A DNA stretch of 64,000 nt from Rhizobium aethiopicum (GCF_014197535.1 NZ_JACIFV010000020.1:46205-110204); one strand, 5' to 3'. Shown: positions 53,369 through 62,149, numbered from the stretch's first letter. Notes: generated by a model not told the origin, from the letters alone. Program-made: numbers and translations.

Positions 53369-54475
53369 ATGAAGCAGGCATATGCGGCGGTCTCGCGCGA
53401 AAAGGCGAAGCCCTTGATCTTGGAGTGCATAGGGATTGAGGAACCTCGTGCAGACGAGATTTTGGTCCGCATCGTCGCATCGGGGGTATGTCATACCGAC
53501 CTGGTGGTCAGGGACCAGGGATATGACGTACCTCAACCTGTTGTGTTGGGACACGAAGGCTCTGGCGTCGTCGAGGCCGTCGGGAGCGCAGTTAAAGATC
53601 TTGTGCCCGGTGATCACGTTGCTTTGAGCTACGCCTATTGCGGCAAGTGCGAAAAGTGCCTTTCCGGTACACCTTTCTACTGCGAGGACTTCTTCGGTCG
53701 CAATTTCCGCGGCACTCGTCCGGATGGCACCTGCCCGATCCATGATTCTCACGGGAAACAGATTAGTGGCTGCTTCTTCGAGCAGTCGTCTTTTGCAACC
53801 TACGCCATCGCCAGCGAACGAAACGCCGTGAAGGTTGCAAAGGATGTTCCACTCGAGTTGATCGGACCGCTCGGGTGCGGGCTTCAGACCGGTGCTGGCG
53901 CGGTACTGAATTGCCTCAAGCCGAAGCCCGGCTCGTCAATAGCAGTGTTCGGTGCTGGTGCGGTTGGAATGGCGGCTACGATGGCCGCGAAAATCGCCGG
54001 ATGCGCGACCATCATCGTGATCGACTTGAACGATGAACGGCTGGAACTTTCGCGCGAACTCGGGGCGACGCACACGATAAATGCCCGCAAATTGGACAGC
54101 GTTGCCGCGATCAGGAAGATCGTCCCCGCAGGCGTTGATTTCAGCTTGGAATGCACGAGTTCGCCGCGAGTTTTCCGTCAGGCAGTCGACTGCCTTGGTA
54201 CGCCGGGAACATGCGGTCTCGTTGGCTCGTCCGCTCTCGGCACTGAAGGCACGATCGATATCGGGAACTTCCTTTTCGGCCGCACATTGATCGGCGTTGT
54301 CGAAGGACAAAGCGTTCCGTCCGAGTTCGTCCCGCAGTTGATCGAGTATTGGCAGCAGGGACTTTTCCCGTTCGACAAACTGGTTCAGTTCTATGACCTC
54401 GACCAGATCAACGAGGCGATGGCTGATTCCGAGAGCGGCAAAGTCATTAAGCCGATCCTTCGCATGAAGCATTAG
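53369..54475 (+). CDS. Zinc-dependent aryl/alkyl alcohol dehydrogenase 2
   Basis: 368 residues, MDR family, paralogous to the enzyme at 46326-47429. Catalytic zinc: SGVCHTDLVVRDQG and LGHEGSGVVEAVG. Structural zinc: CGKCEKCLSGTPFYC. NAD site: IAVFGAGAVGMAATMAAKI. TTGGAGGAACA lies just upstream of ATG 53369, which settles the start. Monocistronic with its own operator copy and a downstream hairpin. Two copies in one regulon suggest two alcohol/aldehyde steps or substrates. Confidence 0.92.
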   Translation: MKQAYAAVSREKAKPLILECIGIEEPRADEILVRIVASGVCHTDLVVRDQGYDVPQPVVLGHEGSGVVEAVGSAVKDLVPGDHVALSYAYCGKCEKCLSGTPFYCEDFFGRNFRGTRPDGTCPIHDSHGKQISGCFFEQSSFATYAIASERNAVKVAKDVPLELIGPLGCGLQTGAGAVLNCLKPKPGSSIAVFGAGAVGMAATMAAKIAGCATIIVIDLNDERLELSRELGATHTINARKLDSVAAIRKIVPAGVDFSLECTSSPRVFRQAVDCLGTPGTCGLVGSSALGTEGTIDIGNFLFGRTLIGVVEGQSVPSEFVPQLIEYWQQGLFPFDKLVQFYDLDQINEAMADSESGKVIKPILRMKH

Positions 54476-54500
54476 TTTTGCGAGACTTTTCGAAAGACAA

Positions 54501-54528
54501 GACGGACCGCGATTAAATGCGATCCGTC
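54501..54528 (+). terminator. Hairpin after alcohol dehydrogenase 2
   Basis: GACGGACCGC (54501-54510) pairs with GCGATCCGTC (54519-54528) with one mismatch, 26 bp after the stop. No U tract. Confidence 0.4.
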
Positions 54529-54710
54529 GGAACAGCCGTGCTCAAGACGAGATATGGTCGAACGCTGCTTTCGATGCAATCGCGGGCCACATCACTCCGA
54601 TAGGCCTGCACGAATGATGTGCTGGCAGGGCCCACGCAAAAGCTCTAGGACTCTGCCGGTCAAAGGCGGCCCCCTACAATCACCGGCAGGTAAGTGGCGG
54701 GGCGGCTCCG

Positions 54711-55991
54711 TTATCCAAGGGGTCCAGAGAACACCTGCGCGCCAAACACTGAAAAGACGTTGCTCCGGCCGACGTGTTCAGCTGACGTGTCCTGGTCCAA
54801 CAGGTGGCCAAACCGATCGCGCTTTGTCTTAAAATAAGTGATGTTGGACGCGCTAGATGCGGCGATCAGACTCTGGCGAGACGACACGATGACGCCTGAC
54901 GTTCGCAGCGCCTCTATTTTTGTAGGATTGTTGGTCAGAAGCCGAACGCTGCCGATACCGAGGTCGCGGATGATATCCGCCGCTGCGTTATATTCGCGGG
55001 AATCAGATGCGAAGCCGAGTTCCCGATTTGCCTCAAGAGTATCACGACCATGATCCTGCAGGCTGTAAGCCGCAATTTTGTTTCCTAAGCCAATGCCACG
55101 CCCCTCTTGCCCACGCATGTAGATCACGCAACCAGCGCCCGCTAACTGGACCGCCCGAAGAGCCATTTCGAGCTGTTGACCGCAGTCGCATCGCATGGAC
55201 CGGAACGCCTCACCTGTCAGACATTCAGAATGCACCCGTACCAGAACGTCTTCCTTCTCGCACAACTCGCCAAGTGTCAAAGCTAAGTGTTCCGTTCCCG
55301 TCAAACTATCGCGATAAGCAATTGCCTTGAAATCCCCAAACCGCGTTGGCATAAAGGACTGCGCGTAACGCTTTACCCTCGTATCACGACTCCTGCAGTA
55401 CTCAATCAAAGCGTCGATCGTTACTATGTGCAGGCCATGTTCGATTGCGAACTTCTCGAGATCTGGCAGTCGAGACATGGTTCCGTCGTCATTGGCGATC
55501 TCGCAGATTACGCCAGCCGGCGCCAGGCCGGCAAGTCGTGCAAGATCCACGGCAGCTTCGGTGTGGCCAGGACGGCCCAGGACACCGAGACGATTTGCAC
55601 GCAAAGGAAAAATGTGACCCGGTCGCGATAGGTCTTCCGGCCGCGTCTGCGGATCGATGAGCGACTTGACGGTTGCTGCTCGATCTTCGGCTGAAATCCC
55701 TGTCGTTGTGCCGTGTTTGCAATCGACGGAAACGGTAAATGCCGTCTGCAGTGAGTCCGAATTACGTGTGACCATCAGGGGGATCTCGAGTTTGTCGAGA
55801 CGTTCGGCTGGAAGTGGCACGCAGATAAGGCCTCTCGCATATTTCATCATGAAAGCGATGTGCTCAGCTGTTATTTTTTCGGCAGCAACGACTAGGTCGC
55901 CTTCGTTCTCCCGGTTTTCGTCGTCGACCACGATAACCATCTCGCCCGCTTCGATCGCCTCGATCGCCTCATCTATGCTCGAAAAAGACAT
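54711..55991 (-). CDS. ribBA: Bifunctional riboflavin biosynthesis protein RibBA
   Basis: 426 residues. The N-terminal DHBP synthase half has MVIVVDDENRENEGDLVVAA, GRPGHTEAAVDLARLAGL and CEIANDDGTMSRLPDLEKFA. The C-terminal GTP cyclohydrolase II half has VRVHSECLTGEAFRSMRCDC with the zinc cysteines and YMRGQEGRGIGLGNKIAAYS. It makes the two precursors of riboflavin. ATG 55991 has a near-perfect AGGAGGA site; the longer frame overlaps the FMN reductase gene. It is second in an operon with that gene. No FMN riboswitch was found. In this setting it probably boosts flavin for the monooxygenase. Some alphaproteobacterial RibBA have a degenerate GCHII half, but here the cysteines are kept. Confidence 0.93.
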   Translation of the reverse strand: MSFSSIDEAIEAIEAGEMVIVVDDENRENEGDLVVAAEKITAEHIAFMMKYARGLICVPLPAERLDKLEIPLMVTRNSDSLQTAFTVSVDCKHGTTTGISAEDRAATVKSLIDPQTRPEDLSRPGHIFPLRANRLGVLGRPGHTEAAVDLARLAGLAPAGVICEIANDDGTMSRLPDLEKFAIEHGLHIVTIDALIEYCRSRDTRVKRYAQSFMPTRFGDFKAIAYRDSLTGTEHLALTLGELCEKEDVLVRVHSECLTGEAFRSMRCDCGQQLEMALRAVQLAGAGCVIYMRGQEGRGIGLGNKIAAYSLQDHGRDTLEANRELGFASDSREYNAAADIIRDLGIGSVRLLTNNPTKIEALRTSGVIVSSRQSLIAASSASNITYFKTKRDRFGHLLDQDTSAEHVGRSNVFSVFGAQVFSGPLG

Positions 55992-56007
55992 GGAATCCTC
56001 CTCCTTA

Positions 56008-56526
56008 TTATGGGCTGACGGCGCGACGCGCGGCATCGAGCTCTCTGTCGACAAGCGCGCGCAGGTTCTCAGAAAGAGCATCGTTCTGAAAATCTTCATC
56101 GAGAGCGAAAATGAAACGGCTATGTATTTGCGCTTCGAAAAAGTCGAATAAGGCTTCCATCGAGGCTTCGACGAGCGGCTTGTGACTCGATGCTTTACCG
56201 GTTGCAAAAGGGATCACATAGCGGCCCTTAAGCGCTTTCATGTCGACAAGGTCGAATAAATGCTTCAGCAACCCAGTGTAAGATGCTTTGTAGACCGGAC
56301 TACCAACAACTAGCACGTCACTAGCCAAAATATCGTTGAGTGCCGCTTTAACAATCTCAGCGGCGCTGGAGGGCAACACTGTTGCCCCAAGGTGCGGATG
56401 AAGGTCGACAAGGTCCCAGCAGCTTGCTTCGTTGCCGGACGCGCGCACCCGATCCACCATGAAGTCTGCTACGGCCCGGGTTTTCGAGGGGCGCGATAAA
56501 TTCCCCGTTATTACAACAACTTTCAT
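56008..56526 (-). CDS. NADPH-dependent FMN reductase (SsuE/MsuE-like)
   Basis: 172 residues, flavodoxin-like fold. MKVVVITGNLSRPSKTRAVA is the FMN phosphate-binding N-terminus; DVLVVGSPVYKASYTGLLKH is the second flavin loop; KPLVEASMEALFDFFEAQIH follows. It supplies free reduced FMN to two-component monooxygenases. ATG 56526 is preferred. It precedes ribBA by 16 bp; a degenerate operator copy lies 26 bp upstream. Confidence 0.9.
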   Translation of the reverse strand: MKVVVITGNLSRPSKTRAVADFMVDRVRASGNEASCWDLVDLHPHLGATVLPSSAAEIVKAALNDILASDVLVVGSPVYKASYTGLLKHLFDLVDMKALKGRYVIPFATGKASSHKPLVEASMEALFDFFEAQIHSRFIFALDEDFQNDALSENLRALVDRELDAARRAVSP

Positions 56527-56886
56527 GTCACAGGACTCCCAACATTCTCGCATAAGACAATCTTACAATTTTCACTCACACCGCAATGGAGGTCGTTGAG
56601 GACCCGTGGGGGCAAAAATAGTCCTGCGGTGTCCTGAGCCCTCACAACCCGTAATTTCCCAACCTCGAAGGCTGGATTGCTTCGCAGAAGTCTTCTGTCT
56701 CGTACGACTTTATTCTCTCAATGGGTGGGCTCGCCGTGCAAGCGCACCTACTGTCTGCAATCCCTGCCGCTTTTACCGACCCAGCACGTTTGCGTTAGAA
56801 CCTCCTGGACACGGAATGAGGCGTTGCCGCTTGATATACGGTCGCCGTGGCTCCACCTCAGTTACGACAGGTAGTATCCCGGTCAC
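56527..56886. other. 360-bp gap between the FMN reductase and GFA genes
   Basis: No secure gene; plus-strand frames here are short and lack signals. TAAGACAATCTTACAA at 56553-56568 resembles the shared operator (minus strand TTGTAAGATTGTCTTA) and is itself a TAAGA-CAA-TCTTA dyad. Confidence 0.45.
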
Positions 56887-57285
56887 TTACGGGAACTCTG
56901 GTGAGCTTGCCTTCGATGGATCATGGGCGAGCCAAGGTTCCGCATGCGATACCCATACGTTTGACATCGGCACACTTCCAGGATCGGTATCGAACGTGCC
57001 GGCTCTAACGACTTTGAGCTCCGGGCTGGCCGGCCGCTCCGCATAAACGTGCGAGCCACATACCGAACAAAACCACCGCAGCTTTCCAGGCGTCGATTCG
57101 AAGCTATGAAGCGTATCTTGGCCTGTAAGGATCTTGAAGTGCTCGCTTTTCACCTTCGCAGCGGTATTGTGATCAGCGGCGTGTGACTTCCGGCATGTTT
57201 GACAGAAGCAATTCCACATGGGTCCATCAATTTCCTGAACCTGGTACGTTACCGCTTTGCATTGGCATGATCCGAAGATTGGCAT
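56887..57285 (-). CDS. GFA-domain protein (glutathione-dependent formaldehyde-activating enzyme family)
   Basis: 132 residues with the full zinc-cysteine pattern: FGSCQCKAVTYQV, then WNCFCQTCRKSHAADHNT, then WFCSVCGSHVYAERP. The family is named for glutathione-dependent formaldehyde-activating enzyme, but most members have no proven activity. ATG 57285 has AAAGGAT upstream and is preferred to 57300. Last gene of the operon, 11 bp after the aminotransferase. May handle a thiol adduct or small aldehyde. Confidence 0.88.
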   Translation of the reverse strand: MPIFGSCQCKAVTYQVQEIDGPMWNCFCQTCRKSHAADHNTAAKVKSEHFKILTGQDTLHSFESTPGKLRWFCSVCGSHVYAERPASPELKVVRAGTFDTDPGSVPMSNVWVSHAEPWLAHDPSKASSPEFP

Positions 57286-57296
57286 CGGGTATCCTT

Positions 57297-58592
57297 TCAC
57301 TGATTCATTACGTTGATTTCAAATTTCTCGTCGCCGCTAAGCCAGCGTTTGATGTTGCGCGCAGCCTGGCGGATGCGGTGTTCGTTCTCGACGAGCGCCA
57401 GACGGACGTAGTCGTCGCCCATTTCGCCGAAGCCGATACCCGGTGCAACGGCGACGTCGGCCTTCTCGACCAGCAGCTTGGAAAACTCCAGCGAACCGAG
57501 ATGACGGAACTTTTCCGGGATCTTTGCCCAGGCGAACATGGTGGCAGCCGGCGGCGGCACGTCGAAGCCGGCCTTCCCGAAGCTTTCGACCATGACGTCG
57601 CGGCGACGCTTGTAGACGTTGCGAACCTCCGCAATGTCGGAACCGTCGCCGTTCAGCGCATGGGTCGCGGCCACCTGGATCGGCGTGAAGGCGCCGTAGT
57701 CGAGATAGGACTTGACGCGGGTGAGCGCCGCGATCAGCCGCTCGTTGCCGACGGCAAAGCCCATGCGCCAGCCGGGCATGGAAAAGGTCTTCGACATCGA
57801 GGTGAATTCGACGGTCACATCCATTGCACCCGGCACTTCGAGAACCGATGGCGGCGGAGCGCCGTCGAAGTAGATCTCGGAATAGGCAAGGTCGGAAAGC
57901 ACGATGATGTCATGCTTCTTGGCGAAGGCGACGACGTCCTTATAGAAATCGAGCGTCGCGACGAGGGCCGTCGGGTTCGACGGATAGTTGAGGATCAGCG
58001 CCAACGGCTTCGGGATCGAATGCCGGACCGCCCGCTCCAGCGGCGGGAAAAAGCTCTCATCCGGCTCAACCGACATCGAGCGGATCACGCCGCCGGCCAT
58101 CAGGAAGCCGAAGGCGTGGATCGGATAGGTCGGGTTCGGGCAGAGGATCACGTCGCCGGGCGCGGTGATCGCCTGCGCCATGTTGGCGAAGCCTTCCTTG
58201 GAGCCCAAGGTGGCGACCACCTGGGTATCCGGGTTGAGCTTGACACCGAAACGGCGGGCATAATAGGCGGCCTGGGCACGGCGCAGCCCCGGAATGCCCT
58301 TGGAGGAGGAATAGCGGTGGGTGCGCGGATCCTGCACGACCTCGCACAGCTTGTCGACGATCGACTGAGGAGTGGGAAGGTCGGGGTTTCCCATGCCGAG
58401 ATCAATGATATCGGCGCCGCCCGCTCGCGCGCTTGCTTTCAAACGGTTGACCTGTTCGAAAACATAAGGCGGCAAACGTTGAATTCTGTGAAAGTCCAGC
58501 ACACTATTTCCAATCAAATCGCAGATACCTCCCGCGCCGATTATAGAAACCGACGCGGGAGGCTGGGAGGTCTCCTTCCGGAGAACATTCAT
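57297..58592 (-). CDS. PLP-dependent aminotransferase, AlaC-like (class I/II)
   Basis: 431 residues. LDFHRIQRLPPYVFEQVNRL and DIIDLGMGNPDLPTPQSIVD open the class I fold; the PLP lysine is in SMSKTFSMPGWRMGFAVGNE and the phosphate Arg nearby. Closest in pattern to alanine aminotransferase AlaC and LL-diaminopimelate aminotransferase. Start at ATG 58592 overlaps the stop of the binding protein (TAATG); 58610 is an alternative. Codon use is strikingly GC-rich and chromosomal in character compared with neighbours, suggesting a separate origin. Confidence 0.9.
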   Translation of the reverse strand: MNVLRKETSQPPASVSIIGAGGICDLIGNSVLDFHRIQRLPPYVFEQVNRLKASARAGGADIIDLGMGNPDLPTPQSIVDKLCEVVQDPRTHRYSSSKGIPGLRRAQAAYYARRFGVKLNPDTQVVATLGSKEGFANMAQAITAPGDVILCPNPTYPIHAFGFLMAGGVIRSMSVEPDESFFPPLERAVRHSIPKPLALILNYPSNPTALVATLDFYKDVVAFAKKHDIIVLSDLAYSEIYFDGAPPPSVLEVPGAMDVTVEFTSMSKTFSMPGWRMGFAVGNERLIAALTRVKSYLDYGAFTPIQVAATHALNGDGSDIAEVRNVYKRRRDVMVESFGKAGFDVPPPAATMFAWAKIPEKFRHLGSLEFSKLLVEKADVAVAPGIGFGEMGDDYVRLALVENEHRIRQAARNIKRWLSGDEKFEINVMNQ

Positions 58593-59761
58593 TACTTCTT
58601 CGGCCGCCAAGCTAACGGATCTTCAGGACGTTCGAAGTAGTTTGCAGCGACGTCTGCAGGCCACCAGCCGTTGTTCTTCGGCTCGATCCAATCCGTGGAA
58701 TTGGGATCGCAATCTTCCTTCAGCACTTCCTTCACGTCATCAATGGTGTAAGGAAGCGCAGGACGAAGAATCGACTGGATCTTTGGTCCCTGGCCTTCAA
58801 GCGTTCGCATCATGACGTCCCACACAAGGCGGGCATCAGACCGCGGCGGCCAGAAATGGAAGCTCTTGCTTATGAAATCAGGGTTCTTACGCCAGTAGCA
58901 GGCTGCCGAAGCCTCACCCCCGAGCACGATAGGCATCATGTCGCGGCCGGATTGCTGTACTGCGTTCACGACACCGTTTTCTGAAGCGGACTGAACGAGA
59001 ATGCCATTAACCTCAGCAAGATTGGTGGCAAGAAACTTCTGAACCTCAACCTGGGCGACCTGGTCGGTCCATTTGCCAGCTATCGTGCCTACAATTTTGA
59101 TACCGGGGAATTTATCGAACGCGTTCTTCGCGCCGATGTCGAAGCTGTCCGATGATGCGAAACCGGGGATGCCCGATACCATCAGGACGTTGCCTTTTTC
59201 ACCGATTTCCTTGGCAAGCCATTCAGCAGCCTTGTAGCCACCGTCGGTGTTATTCTCTGTGGCATTGATTGCGTAGGGTGATGTGACATAGCCCGAGACT
59301 GAGAAGACTGGCACGCCTTTCGAATGAGCATACTCTATGGTCTTGTTAAGTGCGGTAATGTTCGAGCAGCAAATGACGATCGCATCAACACCGTCGTCAA
59401 CCATCTGCCGCATCTGCTGGATTTGGACAGCGTCTTTGAGGTCAGACTGCGTGACGATTAGATCGGAGACTAGGCCTGCTTCCTTATATCTCGGAAGCAA
59501 TACGTTGGTGAATTCGTCCAGGATGTTCGCGCGCCAGGTATTACCGGCATATGTGGATGCATAACCAATTTTCCACGGCGGTGGACGTTTTGGAACAAAA
59601 TCTTTGTACACCGTCCCCCCGAGCGGAATGGCGGGATCGATATTCTCGTAAAGCGCCTTTTGGTCCGGCGGCAACGAATCGAGGCCGTCAGCCTTCGCCA
59701 CGCCGTTCATGTGATAAAGGCTCGACAGCGTAAAAAGCGCTGCAACGATTTTCTTCAGCAT
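58592..59761 (-). CDS. Sugar-type ABC transporter periplasmic binding protein 2
   Basis: 389 residues, Peripla_BP_4/TorT-like. Signal peptide MLKKIVAALFTLSSLYHMNG, then WKIGYASTYAGNTWRANILD, VDAIVICCSNITALNKTIEY and GNVLMVSGIPGFASSDSFD. It has no permease or ATPase beside it, so it probably docks on the importer at 47488-50975. Co-transcribed with the aminotransferase. A perfect palindrome (59828-59844) lies 67 bp upstream. Confidence 0.88.
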   Translation of the reverse strand: MLKKIVAALFTLSSLYHMNGVAKADGLDSLPPDQKALYENIDPAIPLGGTVYKDFVPKRPPPWKIGYASTYAGNTWRANILDEFTNVLLPRYKEAGLVSDLIVTQSDLKDAVQIQQMRQMVDDGVDAIVICCSNITALNKTIEYAHSKGVPVFSVSGYVTSPYAINATENNTDGGYKAAEWLAKEIGEKGNVLMVSGIPGFASSDSFDIGAKNAFDKFPGIKIVGTIAGKWTDQVAQVEVQKFLATNLAEVNGILVQSASENGVVNAVQQSGRDMMPIVLGGEASAACYWRKNPDFISKSFHFWPPRSDARLVWDVMMRTLEGQGPKIQSILRPALPYTIDDVKEVLKEDCDPNSTDWIEPKNNGWWPADVAANYFERPEDPLAWRPKK

Positions 59762-59827
59762 TCAGGGCCTCCTCCCCTTGTGGTTCCGCTCAACCGCCGG
59801 CCCCTTTGGCCGCCAGCCGCGAAAATC

Positions 59828-59844
59828 CTGCCAGAATCTGGCAG
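59828..59844. promoter_or_regulatory. Palindrome upstream of binding protein 2
   Basis: CTGCCAGA-A-TCTGGCAG, a perfect 8-bp inverted repeat around one base, between the terminator hairpin and the binding-protein gene. Candidate operator. Confidence 0.45.
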
Positions 59845-59852
59845 AGTTCGTG

Positions 59853-59876
59853 TCGGGACGGCAATCGCCGTCCCGA
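59853..59876 (-). terminator. Perfect hairpin after the FMN monooxygenase
   Basis: TCGGGACGGC-AATC-GCCGTCCCGA, a 10-bp perfect stem 8 bp past the monooxygenase stop. No long U tract. It separates the monooxygenase operon from the binding-protein operon. Confidence 0.6.
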
Positions 59877-59884
59877 GGACTGGT

Positions 59885-61006
59885 TCAGTTGCGCAGACCG
59901 GCTTGCTTGAGCAGCGGCATGACACGGTCGTTAAAGAAGGGAAGTTCCTCGTTGTAATCGACCATTGTCAGCAAGGCGCCGTTGACGCCTGTATTGCTGA
60001 GATCCACGAGCTTGTCGGCGACTTGTTCTGGATTGCCGACGATCGGGTATCCACCCCAGCCAGCGACGAAGCGTTCCTTGAATTTTTGATACATTTCGGC
60101 AGAATGGTTTTGAGATTGCACCTGCAGAACTTCACAGATGTTCTCGCATGCCTCCCAGTCACCCTTCTGGTTGACGTAGTAGTCGTAGTATTCCTTTGCT
60201 TCCTTCTCCGTTTCGCGAACGATAACGGGGCAAGCTGTGAATGTGCCAAGATCACGGTTATATTCAGTACGCGCCAGGTCCTTCACCTTTTTGACCCAGG
60301 CAGCGCCGGATTCCATGTCTTGCATGAAGCCGAAGTTGAAGTCGCAGAACTTGGCGGTGAAATGCAGTCCCTTGCCCGAGGCGCCGGCGCAGATCAGGAG
60401 CGGGCGACCCGCCTTGTTGTAGGGTTTGGGTTCACTGAAGGCGTCTTTGACTTTGAGGAACTCGCCTTCGAAGGTAACGCCATTGCGTTTCCAGAGCGTC
60501 TCGACGATATCCATCCATTCAGTGGCGTATTCATAGCGGGTGTCGTGCTCCATCATAGGAACTCCGAACATTTCCATTTCGGGAGTGAACCAGCCGGTAA
60601 CGAGATTGAGGCCGTATCGACCCTTCGAGATGTGATCGATTGTTGTCGCCATCTTGGTTGCAACAATCGGGTTTAGCGTCGGAATGTGAGTCGTTGAGAA
60701 GAACTGGAGCTTCGTGGTGACCGCCGCGAGAGCGGCCGCCCAGGTGAACGTATCCATGTTCACGCCATTGAAGTTTGAAGGACCGCCAAAACCACGCCAG
60801 CGTGCAATCGGCACCATGCATTCCCAACCGGCTGCCTCAAGCTTCTTTGCAATCTCGACGTTGTGGTCGAAGGTAGGTTCGAACGTTGTCTCAGCGAGCG
60901 TAATCGCGCATGCATTCGAGCAATTCGTGCCAAATACGCCGAGCTTGAGCTTGTTATCATTGAACATTGGGTTTCCGGCAGCGCGGAAATCGTCTTGTGC
61001 GGTCAC
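59885..61006 (-). CDS. RutA/luciferase-type FMN-dependent monooxygenase
   Basis: 373 residues of the bacterial luciferase-like superfamily. LKLGVFGTNCSNACAITLAE, then RWRGFGGPSNFNGVNMDTFT, ATTIDHISKGRYGLNLVTGW and LLICAGASGKGLHFTAKFCD are shared in style with RutA and related flavin-N5-peroxide or two-component enzymes. It needs reduced FMN from a partner. GTG 61006 has GGAGG seven bases upstream and is preferred over 61030. Operon order is flavin reductase, CMD-family protein, monooxygenase. Substrate unknown; RutA itself opens pyrimidine rings. Confidence 0.9.
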   Translation of the reverse strand: MTAQDDFRAAGNPMFNDNKLKLGVFGTNCSNACAITLAETTFEPTFDHNVEIAKKLEAAGWECMVPIARWRGFGGPSNFNGVNMDTFTWAAALAAVTTKLQFFSTTHIPTLNPIVATKMATTIDHISKGRYGLNLVTGWFTPEMEMFGVPMMEHDTRYEYATEWMDIVETLWKRNGVTFEGEFLKVKDAFSEPKPYNKAGRPLLICAGASGKGLHFTAKFCDFNFGFMQDMESGAAWVKKVKDLARTEYNRDLGTFTACPVIVRETEKEAKEYYDYYVNQKGDWEACENICEVLQVQSQNHSAEMYQKFKERFVAGWGGYPIVGNPEQVADKLVDLSNTGVNGALLTMVDYNEELPFFNDRVMPLLKQAGLRN

Positions 61007-61066
61007 TGTAGTCCCTCCTCGGGCTGGCAACGGATGATGCTCAGCCCACTCAAATGCGTTGAATAA

Positions 61067-61483
61067 CTAGATGCCCATCTCGTCGAAAACTTCCGCTGCC
61101 ACGCGGAAGCTGTCGATGGCCGCAGGAACACCGCAGTAAATCGAAACCTGGAGGAAAACCTCCCGAATTTCCTCTTTGGTAAGACCGTTGTTGATTGCTC
61201 CGCGAACATGCAGTTTCAGCTCATGCGGACGATTGAGGGCCGAAATCATCCCGAGATTGAGGATGCTGCGCTGCTTGCGCTCCAGGCCCGGCCGATTCCA
61301 AATCGCGTCCCAGCAGTATTCTGTGACGAGGGTTTGCATCGGCCAATTGAAGTCGGTGGCTTTGCTGACCGACGCATCAACATAGCCCCCCCCCAAGACT
61401 TCGCGCCGGGTCTTTAGTCCGCGCTCAAAGCGCTCTGTGACTTCACGTCCATGAATTTCTCTTGCGGGTGCCATATTGCTCAC
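61067..61483 (-). CDS. Carboxymuconolactone decarboxylase (CMD) family protein
   Basis: 138 residues. FNWPMQTLVTEYCWDAIWNR, RKQRSILNLGMISALNRPHE, then GLTKEEIREVFLQVSIYCGV and AAIDSFRVAAEVF match PcaC/CMD-type proteins. The Cys in QVSIYCGVPA sits where the active-site region is. GTG 61483 has AAGGAG six bases upstream; ATG 61474 is an alternative. It may decarboxylate or isomerise the monooxygenase product. Confidence 0.88.
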   Translation of the reverse strand: MSNMAPAREIHGREVTERFERGLKTRREVLGGGYVDASVSKATDFNWPMQTLVTEYCWDAIWNRPGLERKQRSILNLGMISALNRPHELKLHVRGAINNGLTKEEIREVFLQVSIYCGVPAAIDSFRVAAEVFDEMGI

Positions 61484-61546
61484 GCTTTTCTCCTTGCCGC
61501 CCTTGGGCTTTCGATGAGTGATGTGATTGGTGGTTAAAGCCACCTA

Positions 61547-62056
61547 CTATGCGGCCGATCCACTGATGGACGACGACCTGACGAGTTGACCGTTTTCGTA
61601 GAGAAGCGGCGCGATTGACTCGATGAACCGTGCTTCGAGCACTTCTCCGAGCACAACATCATGCGTTCCAACGTGAACGACATCTTTTAGCTTGCAGACA
61701 AACGCCGCCTGCGCATCGGACAGGACCGGCATGCCGTCGAGAGACAGCCACTCGCCGTAATGAAAGCGCTCTTCACCCTTCAATTGCCCACTGAACAGCG
61801 GCACAAGATCGGCATGTGAAAGATGCAGCATGTTCACGGCGAACTTCCCGGAGATCTTCAAAGGCTGATTCACCGAAGCCGATTGGTTGATGCAGACAAG
61901 AACAGTTGGTGGGTCCGCGGTAACCGACTGGACCGCGGTGGCGGCCATGCCATGACGGACCCCGTTGAGTTCGGTCGTGATCAAGCAGATGGTTGATGTG
62001 AACCGACGCATAGCTGCCTTAAAAGCCAACTGCGCCTCAGTGCTGGTATCGGCCAT
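61547..62056 (-). CDS. Flavin reductase of a two-component monooxygenase (RutF/HpaC type)
   Basis: 169 residues. AMRRFTSTICLITTELNGVR, then GMAATAVQSVTADPPTVLVC and FAVNMLHLSHADLVPLFSG are the flavin-reductase-like domain. GGGAGGACAAT precedes ATG 62056, which fixes the start. First gene of the monooxygenase operon, with an operator copy 47 bp upstream. Supplies reduced FMN. Confidence 0.92.
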   Translation of the reverse strand: MADTSTEAQLAFKAAMRRFTSTICLITTELNGVRHGMAATAVQSVTADPPTVLVCINQSASVNQPLKISGKFAVNMLHLSHADLVPLFSGQLKGEERFHYGEWLSLDGMPVLSDAQAAFVCKLKDVVHVGTHDVVLGEVLEARFIESIAPLLYENGQLVRSSSISGSAA

Positions 62057-62103
62057 ATTGTCCTCCCACGGCCAAATTCGATCGAGCCTAGATAAACAGA
62101 TCA

Positions 62104-62149
62104 GCAGACAATCTGTCAACTGGATTTTCACAATTGACAGATTGTCTGC
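62104..62149. promoter_or_regulatory. Shared operator, perfect divergent pair
   Basis: GCAGACAATCTGTCAA (62104-62119) and TTGACAGATTGTCTGC (62134-62149) are perfect inverted copies 14 bp apart, serving the flavin reductase operon and the SDR gene. Each facing gene is 41-47 bp away. Confidence 0.75.

Noticed and set aside
56527..56886. FMN riboswitch upstream of FMN reductase/ribBA
   Set aside because: Looked for the conserved RFN blocks and found none.
56606..57046. 146-codon plus-strand frame
   Set aside because: No protein-like pattern; overlaps the GFA gene antisense.
57183..58640. 485-codon plus-strand frame
   Set aside because: Antisense to the aminotransferase; no family features.
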